Source of the DNA: Paraburkholderia sediminicola
GTDB lineage: Bacteria > Pseudomonadota > Gammaproteobacteria > Burkholderiales > Burkholderiaceae
NCBI RefSeq assembly: GCF_902859805.1
Contig: NZ_CADIKC010000002.1
Span: 682,001 to 746,000, forward strand
Direction: 5' to 3'
Length of the DNA stretch: 64,000 nt
Positions 24,213 to 32,931 of this stretch are shown here, piece after piece (position 1 is the stretch's first letter; every line of letters starts with the position of its first letter). The notes under the pieces are model-generated. The model was not told where the DNA came from and did no database searches. It saw only the letters and a program-made list of their open reading frames with translations. The position numbers were made by a program, and so were the translations under genes.

Positions 24213-25565
24213 ATGACGTCCTATCGCCCTGCGGACACACCACCGCCACCAGACGGCACCGAACGCAACATGAAAAAGATCGCGGTGGCGAGTGTGATCG
24301 GTACGACCGTCGAATGGTATGACCTGTTCGTTTTCGCCACCGCATCGGCACTCGTCTTCAACAAGGTGTTCTTTCCCGGCTTCGTCCCGTTGGTCGGCAC
24401 CTTGCTGGCGTTCGGCACGTTCGCCTCCGCCTATCTCGCGCGCATTGTGGGGGCCGCCCTGTTCGGCCATTTCGGCGACCGCCTCGGACGCAAGGCGATG
24501 CTGCTGGTCTCGCTCATCATCATGGGCATCGCGACGTTCTCGATCGGGCTGCTGCCGAACTACGCGTCGATCGGCATCTGGGCGCCCATTCTGCTGCTCA
24601 CCTTGCGCGTCATTCAGGGACTCGCACTCGGTGGCGAATGGGGCGGCGCCGTGCTGATGGCGGTGGAACACGCACCGGCCGGCAAGCGTGGACTGTATGG
24701 GTCGTGGGTGCAGATCGGCGTGCCTGCCGGCACCTTGATCGCCAATCTGGCGTTTCTGGTCTGCAATGCCACGCTGTCAAACGACGCCCTGCTCTCCTGG
24801 GGCTGGCGCATTCCGTTCCTTGCGAGCGCATTGCTCGTGGGGGTCGGGCTTTATATCCGTCTGAACACATCGGAAACGCCGTCGTTCCGCAAGATCAAGG
24901 AAGCCGACGCGCAGGTCAAACTGCCGATCGCCGAGGTCTTCACCCGATACTGGAAGCAGGTGCTACTCGGCGGCATCGCAACGATGTCGACGGGCACTTC
25001 GTTCAACCTGATCGTCGCTTTCGGACTCACCTATGGGACACAGACGCTGGGCTTCTCACGTAACGCGATGCTTTCCATCGCGCTGATTGCCTGCGCGCTC
25101 TGCATCGTGTTGTTGCCGGCCTTCGGCAAGCTATCCGACGTCGTGGGCCGCAAACCGGTAATCATCGGCGGTATTGTCGCCGAGGCCCTGCTCGCTTTTC
25201 CGCTTTTCTGGCTGCTGGACACGCGCGAGTTTCCGTTTGCGCTGCTCGGCTATCTGCTGATGATGACCGCCTTCGCCGCGAACTATGGCCCTATCGCCAC
25301 CTTCCTCGCGGAGTTGTTCGGCACCGAGGTTCGCTACTCCGGTCTGTCGGTGAGCTACATGTTGTCCGGGCTGCTCGGCAGTGCGGCGACGCCGATTGTC
25401 ACCACTGCGCTGTTGTCCGCTACAGGCCGCGGCTCATCGGTGGCGTGGTACATGATGGGCTCGGCTGCTGTTTCAGTACTCGCGCTCGTGCTGCTCGCGG
25501 AAACGCTGCGCCGCGACATCTCGTCCGCGGCGCGCACCAATGCCGCCACGGCGAGCCTTTCGTGA
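24213..25565 (+). CDS. MHS-family major facilitator transporter (first)
   Basis: The 450-residue protein has 12 predicted membrane helices. VIGTTVEWYDLFVFATASAL and FGHFGDRLGRKAMLL are the signatures of the metabolite:proton symporter (MHS, ShiA/ProP-like) branch, which imports organic acids and osmolytes. AAGGAG six bases before ATG 24213 fixes the start better than the ATG at 24195. It heads a plus-strand run with the RraA-like, aldolase and reductase genes. Its upstream 60-base block is shared with two other promoters of the cluster, so its substrate is presumably the compound this cluster degrades. The substrate cannot be read from the sequence. Confidence 0.85.
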   Translation: MTSYRPADTPPPPDGTERNMKKIAVASVIGTTVEWYDLFVFATASALVFNKVFFPGFVPLVGTLLAFGTFASAYLARIVGAALFGHFGDRLGRKAMLLVSLIIMGIATFSIGLLPNYASIGIWAPILLLTLRVIQGLALGGEWGGAVLMAVEHAPAGKRGLYGSWVQIGVPAGTLIANLAFLVCNATLSNDALLSWGWRIPFLASALLVGVGLYIRLNTSETPSFRKIKEADAQVKLPIAEVFTRYWKQVLLGGIATMSTGTSFNLIVAFGLTYGTQTLGFSRNAMLSIALIACALCIVLLPAFGKLSDVVGRKPVIIGGIVAEALLAFPLFWLLDTREFPFALLGYLLMMTAFAANYGPIATFLAELFGTEVRYSGLSVSYMLSGLLGSAATPIVTTALLSATGRGSSVAWYMMGSAAVSVLALVLLAETLRRDISSAARTNAATASLS

Positions 25566-25574
25566 AGGTCTGAT

Positions 25575-26228
25575 ATGAAAACGGAAAATACCGCTCTGAT
25601 GCAAACCACGCCAGACTCATCCCTACTGCGCAGCCTCGAATCCGTCAGCTTCCCGACTCTCGGGCACTTCATGGAAGACGGCTTCGCGGACCATCGCCTC
25701 CGCGCGATGGTCCCTAACGTCAAGGTGATCGGGCGCGCGGTAACGCTCAAGCTGCTGTCGCCTGATGCCATTCCCGTGAACCGCGCCCTCTCGCAACTCA
25801 AACCCGGTGACGTGCTGGTGATCGACATGAGCGGGAACCATACGCATGCGCCGGTGGGAGCGGTCACGGCATACGCCGCGCTCGACGCCGGTGCGCGAGG
25901 TGTTATCGTCGACGGCGTGGTGACCGATCTCATCGAACTACGCAGCACGGGGCTGCCTGTGTTCGCGCGCGGAACCTCGTTGCTGACGACCAAAAAGCGC
26001 GACACGATGTCGAGTCTCTTCAACGAGCCCGTAATGTGCGGCGGGGTTGCGGTGCGCCCAGGCGATATTGTGCTGGCCGACGACAACGGCGTGCTGTTCG
26101 CCGAAGCGCCGACCCTTGCCGCCGTGCTGGATCTGGCGCTGGCGTCCGACCGCGCGGAGCCCGCGATACTGGCTCGCCTTAAGGCCAAAGCCCCGCTTCA
26201 CGAGGTGCTGCAATGCGCCATGTCGTAA
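25575..26228 (+). CDS. RraA-like protein (HMG aldolase/oxaloacetate decarboxylase family)
   Basis: The 217-residue product carries the RraA/demethylmenaquinone-methyltransferase-like fold. Diagnostic segments are VNRALSQLKPGDVLVIDMSG, GAVTAYAALDAGARGVIVDG and VVTD followed by LPVFARG. Proteins of this family are either RNase E inhibitors or divalent-metal aldolases and decarboxylases acting on 4-hydroxy-4-methyl-2-oxoglutarate and oxaloacetate. In a catabolic cluster the enzyme reading is more likely. It begins nine bases after the transporter stop with AAGG upstream, so they share a transcript. The next gene, a class II aldolase, supports a C-C cleavage pathway. Confidence 0.85.
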   Translation: MKTENTALMQTTPDSSLLRSLESVSFPTLGHFMEDGFADHRLRAMVPNVKVIGRAVTLKLLSPDAIPVNRALSQLKPGDVLVIDMSGNHTHAPVGAVTAYAALDAGARGVIVDGVVTDLIELRSTGLPVFARGTSLLTTKKRDTMSSLFNEPVMCGGVAVRPGDIVLADDNGVLFAEAPTLAAVLDLALASDRAEPAILARLKAKAPLHEVLQCAMS

Positions 26229-26338
26229 AGTATTCACGCGGCTAATAATCTGCATTAGAACAATGAAGTTGACGGACACTGACGCGCTAACGAACACTAT
26301 GCGCACTAAAGCACGTGAAAACCTGGGAGTCTTCTGAA

Positions 26339-27142
26339 ATGCAATCCACGTCCACATCCGATCGCATGAGCGACAAGCCGGCGCCGATCGGTACCGAACA
26401 GCAGGTACGGGAAGAACTGGCGGCGCTCTACCGGCTGGCCGCTCACTTCCGCATGACCGACATGATCGACACGCACATCACGGCGCGGCTGCCCAGCTCG
26501 CCGGGCGAGCCGCCGGCATTTCTGATCAACCGCTATGGCGTGCTGTTTCACGAAATGCGCGCGTCGGACCTCGTGAAGATCGATCATCTCGGCAACGTCA
26601 TCGACGAGCGGGCGCACAGCGACCCGGCGTTGTTTCGTGTCAACGCCGCAGGGTTCACGATTCATTCGGCCATCCACGCAGCTCGTGACGATCTGCATTT
26701 CGTGATCCATACACACACCGCCGCCGGAACAGCCGTGTCGGCCCAGGAGCAGGGGCTGCTGCCGATCAGTCAGCATGCGCTGAAGTTCTACGGCAAGCTC
26801 GCTTACCACGACTACGAAGGCATCGCGCTCGAGCTCGGTGAACGCGAGCGTCTGGTGCGCGACCTCGGTTCCTGCAAGGCGATGATCCTGCGCAATCATG
26901 GCCTGCTTGCGGCGGGAGCCACAGCAGCCGAAGCGTTTCACGAGATCTATTTCCTGGAGCGTGCCTGTCAGGCGCAAATCCAGGCGCTGGCCGGCGGCAG
27001 CGCGCTGCGCATTCCGCCGCGAGAAGTGTGCGAGTTGACTGCGAGCCAGTTCGCTCGCGACGACTCCGCGGGAATTCTGGAGCTGGCGTGGCGCGCGGCG
27101 TTACGGTTGATCGACGACCCGCAATCCGACTACCGCAATTAG
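26339..27142 (+). CDS. Class II aldolase/adducin-family protein
   Basis: This 267-residue protein has the class II aldolase signature: DTHITARLP at residues 42-50, FVIHTHTAAG with two metal-binding His, and AMILRNHGLLA with another. Family members use Zn to cleave or decarboxylate sugar-phosphate-like or hydroxy-acid substrates. GGGAG nine bases before ATG 26339 supports the start. A 110-base gap from the RraA-like gene contains no terminator, so they are probably one transcript. Its substrate is likely a product of the same pathway. Confidence 0.85.
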   Translation: MQSTSTSDRMSDKPAPIGTEQQVREELAALYRLAAHFRMTDMIDTHITARLPSSPGEPPAFLINRYGVLFHEMRASDLVKIDHLGNVIDERAHSDPALFRVNAAGFTIHSAIHAARDDLHFVIHTHTAAGTAVSAQEQGLLPISQHALKFYGKLAYHDYEGIALELGERERLVRDLGSCKAMILRNHGLLAAGATAAEAFHEIYFLERACQAQIQALAGGSALRIPPREVCELTASQFARDDSAGILELAWRAALRLIDDPQSDYRN

Positions 27143-27164
27143 GCCCGTTCTCCGGTTCAATGCA

Positions 27165-28091
27165 ATGACCAAATTAGTTCTGGTGAGCCGTGACTACGAC
27201 ATGTCACACCTGGTGCGGCCGATTCTGCGCGCCGCCCCTGAATTCGATGTCGTGATGCACAGCGAGCACGCTGCCGCCGACGCTGAAATTGCCGTGTGCT
27301 GGAATCCACCGGCCGGCGCATTGGCGGCGCTGCCGAAGCTGCGGCTCGTGCATAGCATCGCCGCGGGCGTCGACAACATCCTGTCCGACCCTGCCCTGCC
27401 CGCCGTGCCGCTGTGCCGGGTGGTCGATCCGCAACACGCACGTGGGATGAGCGAATTTGTCACGTGGGGAGTGCTGCACTTTCATCGTCAACTCGACCGC
27501 GTGCTCGCCAATCAGCGTCTTAACCGCTGGTTCCGCCACGATCAGCGCGATGCTTCCGAATGCGCCGTCGGCATCATGGGACTGGGAGAAATCGGCAGCC
27601 GCGTGGCGACAGATTTGCAGCGCTTCGGCTTCGCGGTGCGCGGCTGGGCACGCAAGCCCCGCGAACTGCCGGGTGTGACGACCTTCGCCGGTCCACAGGA
27701 ATTCAAGCCATTCCTTCAGGGGACGGACATCCTCGTGTGTCTCCTGCCGCTGACGCACGAAACCCGCTGGATTCTCAACGCGAACACGTTCGAACACTTG
27801 CGGCCTGGCACGAAGCTGATTCACGTCGGTCGAGGCGAACATCTGGTGCCCGCGGATTTGATCGCGGCGCTGACGAGCGGGCACATCGGCGGCGCGATCG
27901 TCGACGTGTTTCCGACCGAACCGTTACCACCCGAAGATCATTTATGGCGCGCGCCCAATCTGATCGTGACACCGCACATGGCGTCGGTGGCAAGCTCGGA
28001 GACGATCGGCACGCAGGTGGCGCACAACGTCCGCAGGCTGATCCGTGGCGAACCGCTGCAGAACGTGGTCGATGTCACGCGCGGCTATTGA
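27165..28091 (+). CDS. ghrA: GhrA-type D-2-hydroxyacid dehydrogenase (glyoxylate/hydroxypyruvate reductase)
   Basis: The 308-residue protein fits the GhrA branch of NAD(P)-dependent 2-hydroxyacid dehydrogenases. The nucleotide-binding motif is VGIMGLGEIGSRVA, and the catalytic set is Arg in HVGRGEHLV, Glu in the LPPEDHLW region and His in VTPHMAS. It would reduce 2-oxoacids such as glyoxylate or hydroxypyruvate, or run the reverse reaction. It starts 22 bases after the aldolase gene. A degraded copy of its own 3' end follows at 28121-28207. Confidence 0.85.
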   Translation: MTKLVLVSRDYDMSHLVRPILRAAPEFDVVMHSEHAAADAEIAVCWNPPAGALAALPKLRLVHSIAAGVDNILSDPALPAVPLCRVVDPQHARGMSEFVTWGVLHFHRQLDRVLANQRLNRWFRHDQRDASECAVGIMGLGEIGSRVATDLQRFGFAVRGWARKPRELPGVTTFAGPQEFKPFLQGTDILVCLLPLTHETRWILNANTFEHLRPGTKLIHVGRGEHLVPADLIAALTSGHIGGAIVDVFPTEPLPPEDHLWRAPNLIVTPHMASVASSETIGTQVAHNVRRLIRGEPLQNVVDVTRGY

Positions 28092-28120
28092 GTGAGGTTG
28101 TTGAGCGCGGCGTTAGAGAA

Positions 28121-28207
28121 GTGGCGCAGAACACACGCAGCCTGATCTACGACGAACCGCTGCAGAACGTGGTCGACGTGACGCGCGGCTGTCGAGCGTT
28201 GCGTTAG
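28121..28207 (+). pseudogene. Duplicated 3' fragment of the reductase gene
   Basis: This segment repeats the end of the gene just upstream. In the 72 bases from 28121, 60 match the 72 bases from 28017, including a run of 24 identical bases. Translated, VAQNTRSLIYDEPLQNVVDV parallels VAHNVRRLIRGEPLQNVVDV in the intact gene and ends RGCRALR and a stop. No start or N-terminal part remains. It overlaps the stop of the convergent LysR gene by four bases. It is probably a relic of a second, diverged reductase lost by recombination between the copies. Confidence 0.75.
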
Positions 28208-29181
28208 CCGCCAGCACTTTCCGCCTGACCATCAATGAACACATTCAGCGCATCGATAAACGCAGCCTCAGCGGCGCTCAGCTTACGGTCCTGTGACCAC
28301 AGCATGTAGATATCGAGGTCGGCCACGCCTTCATCCGGCGGCAGCCGCTGAAGGCGGCCCTGAACGATGTCGTCGCGCACGACGTGTTCCGGCAGGCAGC
28401 CAATGCCGAAGCCCGCGAAAATAAAACGCCTCACCTCGGTCATGCTCGACGACGAGCCCACCACGCGCCCGGTAAAACCCATCTCGTCACGAAAGAACGT
28501 GAGCGGCGACAGGTGGTCGCCCACTTTGTCGCCCGTGAAGGAGACGAACTTCTCGCCGGCGAGATCCGCGACCCGCAGATCACTGCGCCCAAAGAGCGGA
28601 TGATGACGTCCGCAGAAAAGTGCATACCGTTGACGCAGAAACACGCGGCTATCGACCCGTTTAGGTAACGCACGGCGTGGCGTCAGTCCGAGCGTTGCGG
28701 ATTTTTGCTGGAGACTGTTCACCACATCGGCGCTGCGCATTTCCTGGCTTTCGAGCTCGATACGCGGATACGTGCGATGGAATTCCGCGAGAAACGTGTC
28801 GTAGTCCGGGAAATCGATTCCGCTGACGGTGCTCACGCGCACCATGCCGGAGATATCGTGTTCGCGATCCACCTCGGCAAACGACAGCCGCGAGATCGTG
28901 CCGTACACGTCTTCGGCAATCTGCTTCACTTCGATGCCGGCCTGCGTGACCTCGATACGCGGACCGTGGCGATCCACGAGGCGCAGCCCCAACTGCTCTT
29001 CCAGCCGTCGCAACGCCTGGCTGACCGCGGGCTGCGTCAGATGAAGCTTCGTCGCCGCGCGACTCACGCTGCCCTCTTTCGCAATGGCAAGAAAAGTCCG
29101 TAGCAGATTCCAGTCGAGGCGGTCGTTCAGATAGGTGTCCGGGCGGTCTTTGCTCACGATGAGCCTCACAGGTTTCATCAT
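28204..29181 (-). CDS. LysR-family regulator of the organic-acid cluster
   Basis: The 325-residue protein has a LysR helix-turn-helix (DWNLLRTFLAIAKEGSVSRAATKLHLTQPAVSQALRRLEEQ in pattern; the key part is TQPAVSQALRRLEEQLG) and a C-terminal effector domain. It is transcribed away from the Zn-hydrolase gene. Copy B of the shared 60-base promoter block lies 12 bases before its start codon, in the classic LysR divergent position. This makes it the best candidate regulator of the three promoters that carry the block. ATG 29181 is followed at once by a second ATG that has GCGG upstream, so either may start translation. Confidence 0.88.
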   Translation of the reverse strand: MMKPVRLIVSKDRPDTYLNDRLDWNLLRTFLAIAKEGSVSRAATKLHLTQPAVSQALRRLEEQLGLRLVDRHGPRIEVTQAGIEVKQIAEDVYGTISRLSFAEVDREHDISGMVRVSTVSGIDFPDYDTFLAEFHRTYPRIELESQEMRSADVVNSLQQKSATLGLTPRRALPKRVDSRVFLRQRYALFCGRHHPLFGRSDLRVADLAGEKFVSFTGDKVGDHLSPLTFFRDEMGFTGRVVGSSSSMTEVRRFIFAGFGIGCLPEHVVRDDIVQGRLQRLPPDEGVADLDIYMLWSQDRKLSAAEAAFIDALNVFIDGQAESAGG

Positions 29182-29192
29182 CCGCCAAAATT

Positions 29193-29252
29193 ATACTTAG
29201 GATTAGAATTAGAAATTAGACTTATCATTTTTGATTACGGATAAAGGCATCA
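29193..29252 (+). promoter_or_regulatory. Shared 60-base promoter block, copy B (LysR / Zn-hydrolase divergent region)
   Basis: This copy begins ATAC, contains GGATTAGAATTAGAAATTAG and ends GGATAAAGGCATCA. It is in exact register with copies A and C. TTAGAC (29216-29221), 18 bases, and GATAAA (29240-29245) could be the plus-strand -35 and -10, with the hydrolase ATG 54 bases further on. The ATTAGAA repeats give an AT-rich region suited to LysR binding. Confidence 0.75.
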
Positions 29253-29298
29253 CGACGAACCCGACGCGGTCAGTACGCCGCGGCTTCAGGAGTGTGTG

Positions 29299-30531
29299 AT
29301 GCTAAAGATCAATGGTGAGCGGCTCTGGACGAGCCTGATGAACATGGCCGCGGTCGGCGCCACGGCAGGCGGCGGTGTGCGGCGCCTTGCATTGACTGAA
29401 CAGGACGCGGCAGGCCGGGCGCTTTTCTCGCAGTGGTGCGTCGACGCGGGGCTCACGCTGTCCGTCGACCAGGTCGGCAATCTCTTCGCCCGGCGCGCCG
29501 GCAAACGGAACGACGCCGCGCCCGTCGCAAGCGGGAGCCATCTCGACACGCAGCCCGAAGGCGGCCGCTTCGACGGAGTCTACGGCGTGCTGGCCGCGCT
29601 CGAAGTGGTCCGCACGTTGAACGATGCGAACATTCAAACCGACAAGCCGATCGAAATCGTCGTGTGGACCAACGAGGAAGGCGCGCGCTTCACACCGGCC
29701 ATGCTTGGCTCAGCGGCCTTCACGGGGGTTATGCCGTTGGCCCGGGCGTTGAACACACGCGACTCAGCAGGGACATCGATCGAGCAGGCATTGGAAGCAA
29801 CGGGTTATGCCGGCACGCGCGCCGTGCCCGGCATCGTCTTCGACGCCTATTTCGAAGCGCATATCGAACAGGGGCCGGTGCTCGAGGAAAGTGGCGTGCC
29901 GATCGGCGTCGTCACGGGCGGCCAGGCGATTCGCTGGCTCGATGTGCGCGTGCGTGGGCAGGCCGCACACGCCGGCACGACGCCGATGCAGTACCGCCGC
30001 GATGCGCTATTCGCGAGCGCGGAAATGGCCGCGGAACTGGAGAGCATCGCGGCGGAGTTCTTCCCGCAGGGACTCGCCACCATCGGCGAGTTGCACATAC
30101 GCAATGCATCGCGCAACACGATCGCGGCGGATCTGTCGTTCACGGTGGATCTGCGCCACCCCGACGACCCAATGATCGAAAAAATGGAAACCGCGCTGCG
30201 CGAGCGCTTCGAGGTCATCGCAAAGCGCCGCCGCCTCACAGTCGAGGTGGGACAGCATTGGGTCAGCCCGGCTACGCCGTTCGACCCGCACTGCATTGCT
30301 GCCGTCAGCAACGCAGTGGAGATGCTGGACTATCCGCATCAACGCATCGTCAGCGGAGCCGGCCACGACGCAATCCATCTTGCGAAGCATTGTCCGACTG
30401 CGATGATTTTTATTCCCTGCGTCGACGGTCTGAGCCATAACGAAGCCGAGGACGCTTTGCCGGCAGACGTCACGCGCGGTACGGACGTGCTGCTTCATGC
30501 GATGCTGGCACGCGCTGGACAGGCCGTATGA
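29299..30531 (+). CDS. Zn-dependent amidohydrolase (M20; N-carbamoyl amino acid / allantoate type)
   Basis: The 410-residue protein shows the M20/AllC-HyuC layout. SGSHLDTQPEGGRFDGVYG has metal ligands His81 and Asp92, VVWTNEEGARF provides the catalytic and metal-binding Glu pair near 126, and AYFEAHIEQGPVLE and GHDAIHLA follow. Such enzymes remove a carbamoyl or ureido group from N-carbamoyl amino acids, beta-ureidopropionate or allantoate. AGGAG six bases before ATG 29299 supports the start over a GTG three bases earlier. It overlaps the CitE-like gene by four bases. Its promoter carries copy B of the shared block. Confidence 0.85.
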   Translation: MLKINGERLWTSLMNMAAVGATAGGGVRRLALTEQDAAGRALFSQWCVDAGLTLSVDQVGNLFARRAGKRNDAAPVASGSHLDTQPEGGRFDGVYGVLAALEVVRTLNDANIQTDKPIEIVVWTNEEGARFTPAMLGSAAFTGVMPLARALNTRDSAGTSIEQALEATGYAGTRAVPGIVFDAYFEAHIEQGPVLEESGVPIGVVTGGQAIRWLDVRVRGQAAHAGTTPMQYRRDALFASAEMAAELESIAAEFFPQGLATIGELHIRNASRNTIAADLSFTVDLRHPDDPMIEKMETALRERFEVIAKRRRLTVEVGQHWVSPATPFDPHCIAAVSNAVEMLDYPHQRIVSGAGHDAIHLAKHCPTAMIFIPCVDGLSHNEAEDALPADVTRGTDVLLHAMLARAGQAV

Positions 30532-31430
30532 ACGCTCATCCAACGCCGCGCCCGCCAGGCATCCGGCGCACATGGCTCTTCGTACCCGGCAATCATTCCG
30601 GGGCTCACGCAGTCGCGCTGCAAAGCGGTGCGGATGCCATCGTCGCCGACCTCGAAGAGATGACTTCGCCGCAGGACCGGCCGCAGGCACGCGAACGCAT
30701 TGTCACGCTATTGCGCGAGGCGGCTCGCGCCGGCACGTTCGGTTCGGTGCGGATCAACAAACTGGAGCACGACGGCCATGCCGATCTCGAAGGCATCATG
30801 CCCGGCACCCCACGGGCGATTTTTCTGCCGCACGCGGAAAGCGCGGCTCAACTGGCCGCCCTCGACGATGCGCTGGCCGTCATCGAGCGCAAGCTGGGCA
30901 TTCCGGAGGGCTCGACGGAGGTGGTTCCAGTTATCGAATCCGCGAAGGGTCTGGTCAATCTGGGAGCGCTACTTCAGGTTGGTGCACGGATAAGGTGCTG
31001 CATGCTGGCGGTGGAAGACCTGGCGGCGAATCTCGGCGCGCGCCGCACGCCGGGCGGTAACGAACTGCTTTACGCACGCAGCCGCTTTCTGATCGAGTGC
31101 GTCGCCGCCGGCTGCGTGCCGATCGATCTCCCTTGTACGTACCGGTCGGCGCAGGTGCTTGGACAGGACCTGGACGTCTCCACGCAACTCGGATTCGCAT
31201 CGAAAAGCGTCGTGTTTCCGGAGCACGTGCCGGTGATTCACCGCGCGCTGACGCCATCCGTGGACGACGTGAAGGCAGCGCGTGCGCTCGTCGATGCGCA
31301 CGCGGCGCAGCAGGCGCATCCGTTCCCTGCCGGTTCGACATGGATCGACTATCCGGAGCGCAACAACGCGCAACGGTTGATCGCGCGTGCTGCGCTCCTC
31401 CGCGCCTTTAACGAAAGCGACAACGCGTAA
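30528..31430 (+). CDS. CitE-like CoA ester lyase / HpcH-HpaI aldolase family
   Basis: This 300-residue protein begins TWLFVPGNHSGAHAVALQSGADAIVADLEEM (core: LFVPGNH and GADAIVADLE), the mark of the CitE/HpcH TIM-barrel lyases. Later motifs are VVPVIESAKGLVNL and a metal-binding VEDLAANLG. Members split citryl-CoA, malyl-CoA or beta-hydroxy acids. The start ATG overlaps the hydrolase stop (ATGA), so the two are translationally coupled. Combined with the aldolase and RraA-like proteins it suggests a pathway that cuts a hydroxylated dicarboxylate into C2/C3 units. Confidence 0.82.
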   Translation: MNAHPTPRPPGIRRTWLFVPGNHSGAHAVALQSGADAIVADLEEMTSPQDRPQARERIVTLLREAARAGTFGSVRINKLEHDGHADLEGIMPGTPRAIFLPHAESAAQLAALDDALAVIERKLGIPEGSTEVVPVIESAKGLVNLGALLQVGARIRCCMLAVEDLAANLGARRTPGGNELLYARSRFLIECVAAGCVPIDLPCTYRSAQVLGQDLDVSTQLGFASKSVVFPEHVPVIHRALTPSVDDVKAARALVDAHAAQQAHPFPAGSTWIDYPERNNAQRLIARAALLRAFNESDNA

Positions 31431-31454
31431 GCGTGGCGAACATTAGCCGCCTTG

Positions 31455-31514
31455 ATACTGAAGATTAAAAATCCGAATTTGGCGGCCCTATTTCGGCGAC
31501 CGATAAAGACAGCA
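31455..31514 (+). promoter_or_regulatory. Shared 60-base promoter block, copy C (upstream of second MHS transporter)
   Basis: This copy begins ATAC, contains AGATTAAAAATC and ends CCGATAAAGACAGCA. It matches copy A at 40 of 60 ungapped positions by my count, with the same 47-base distance from ATAC to GATAAAG. TTTGGC (31478-31483), 18 bases, and GATAAA (31502-31507) may be -35 and -10. The transporter ATG follows at 31553. Confidence 0.7.
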
Positions 31515-31552
31515 GTCAAGCCAACGCTGCGCGTTCAACAACAGGATTCCCC

Positions 31553-32869
31553 ATGTCCCCTTCTGAACAGACTCATCAGCCCGTGCGCGCCGCCACTGCG
31601 GCTTTCATCGGCACGGCCGTCGAGTTTTACGACTACTACACCTATGCGACGGCCGCCGCGCTCGTGCTCGGCGAGGTGTTCTTCCCGAGCAGCAATCATT
31701 TCCTGAGCACAATGGCTTCGTTCGGCACGTTCTTTGTGGGCTTCATCGCGCGCCCATTGAGCGGTGCGGTATTCGGGCATCTCGGCGACAAGCTCGGCCG
31801 CAAGAAGATGCTTCTGCTGACCATGTTCCTGATGGGGATCGCCACCACCGGCATCGGCCTGCTGCCTGGCTACGCCAGCATCGGCATCTGGGCGCCGATC
31901 TCGCTCGTGCTGCTGCGGATTCTCCAGGGTATCGCCGTGGGCGGCGAATGGGGCGGCGCGGTACTGATGGCGAGCGAGCACGCGCCAACCGGCCGCAAGA
32001 CGTTCTTCGCGTCCTTTCCGCAGATGGGCAGCCCGGCCGGGTTGATTCTTTCGCTCGTGTCGTTCCGACTCGTCACCTCGCTCGATCACGCAAGCTTCGT
32101 TGCGTGGGGTTGGCGTCTGCCGTTTCTGGCCAGCTTCGTGCTGCTGTTGATCGGCATGGCCATCCGGCTCGGCGTCAAAGAGTCGCCTGAGTTCGAGCAA
32201 CTACGCAAGAATCGCGAGGTGCTGAAGTCGCCGGTCAAGGAAGTGCTGCGTACCGCCTGGTATCCGATTGTCATGGCGGCGATGGCCACGACAATCGGCT
32301 CTGCCGGGTTCTTCTTCACCAACACGTTCATGATTTCGTATGTCACCGGCTATCTCGGCATGTCGAAATCGTTCATTCTCGATTGCCTGTTTGTCGTCAC
32401 TCTGATCCAGTTGGCGTCCCAGCCAGTTTCGGCGCTGTTGGCACAGCGGGTTGGAGAAACCCGCTTTCTGACCTGCGCCGCCCTGCTATCCATGCTCACG
32501 CCCTACCCGATGTTCCTGCTCGTCAAAACACAAAATCCGGTCGCGATCGTGGCGGGTATCTCGTTCGCTGTGGTGGTGCTGTCCGCTGTCTACGCGGTCA
32601 TCGCCGGGTTCATGACGCCAGCATTTCCAACGCAGGTTCGGTACTCCGGCATTTCGATCGCTTATCAACTGTGCGCGACGATCGCCGGTGGGACGACGCC
32701 TTTGATCGGTACGGCGCTCGCGCAGAACTACAAGGGCGAGTGGCTGCCGCTGGCGATTTTCTTTAGTGTGCTTTCGGCGGTGTCGCTGGTTGGGATCGTG
32801 GGGCTCGGGCGTTATCGCAAGGGAATACGCGCGGGTGAAACGCGCGCGGGGATGTGCGAAGTGACATAA
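31553..32869 (+). CDS. MHS-family major facilitator transporter (second)
   Basis: The 438-residue protein has 12 predicted membrane helices and the MHS signatures FIGTAVEFYDYYTYATAAAL and FGHLGDKLGRKKMLL. It is a second, clearly different member beside that at 24213-25565. AGGA lies six bases before the ATG at 31553. It carries copy C of the shared promoter block but is separated from the CitE-like gene by 122 bases, so it has its own promoter. A cluster with two MHS importers may take up two related acids, or use one for import and the other for export of an end product. Confidence 0.85.
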   Translation: MSPSEQTHQPVRAATAAFIGTAVEFYDYYTYATAAALVLGEVFFPSSNHFLSTMASFGTFFVGFIARPLSGAVFGHLGDKLGRKKMLLLTMFLMGIATTGIGLLPGYASIGIWAPISLVLLRILQGIAVGGEWGGAVLMASEHAPTGRKTFFASFPQMGSPAGLILSLVSFRLVTSLDHASFVAWGWRLPFLASFVLLLIGMAIRLGVKESPEFEQLRKNREVLKSPVKEVLRTAWYPIVMAAMATTIGSAGFFFTNTFMISYVTGYLGMSKSFILDCLFVVTLIQLASQPVSALLAQRVGETRFLTCAALLSMLTPYPMFLLVKTQNPVAIVAGISFAVVVLSAVYAVIAGFMTPAFPTQVRYSGISIAYQLCATIAGGTTPLIGTALAQNYKGEWLPLAIFFSVLSAVSLVGIVGLGRYRKGIRAGETRAGMCEVT

Positions 32870-32931
32870 TTCCCGCGTCGTTGCTTTGCAACGCGACCAC
32901 TACTTTCACGCCGCAAAACCAGGAGATTCAC

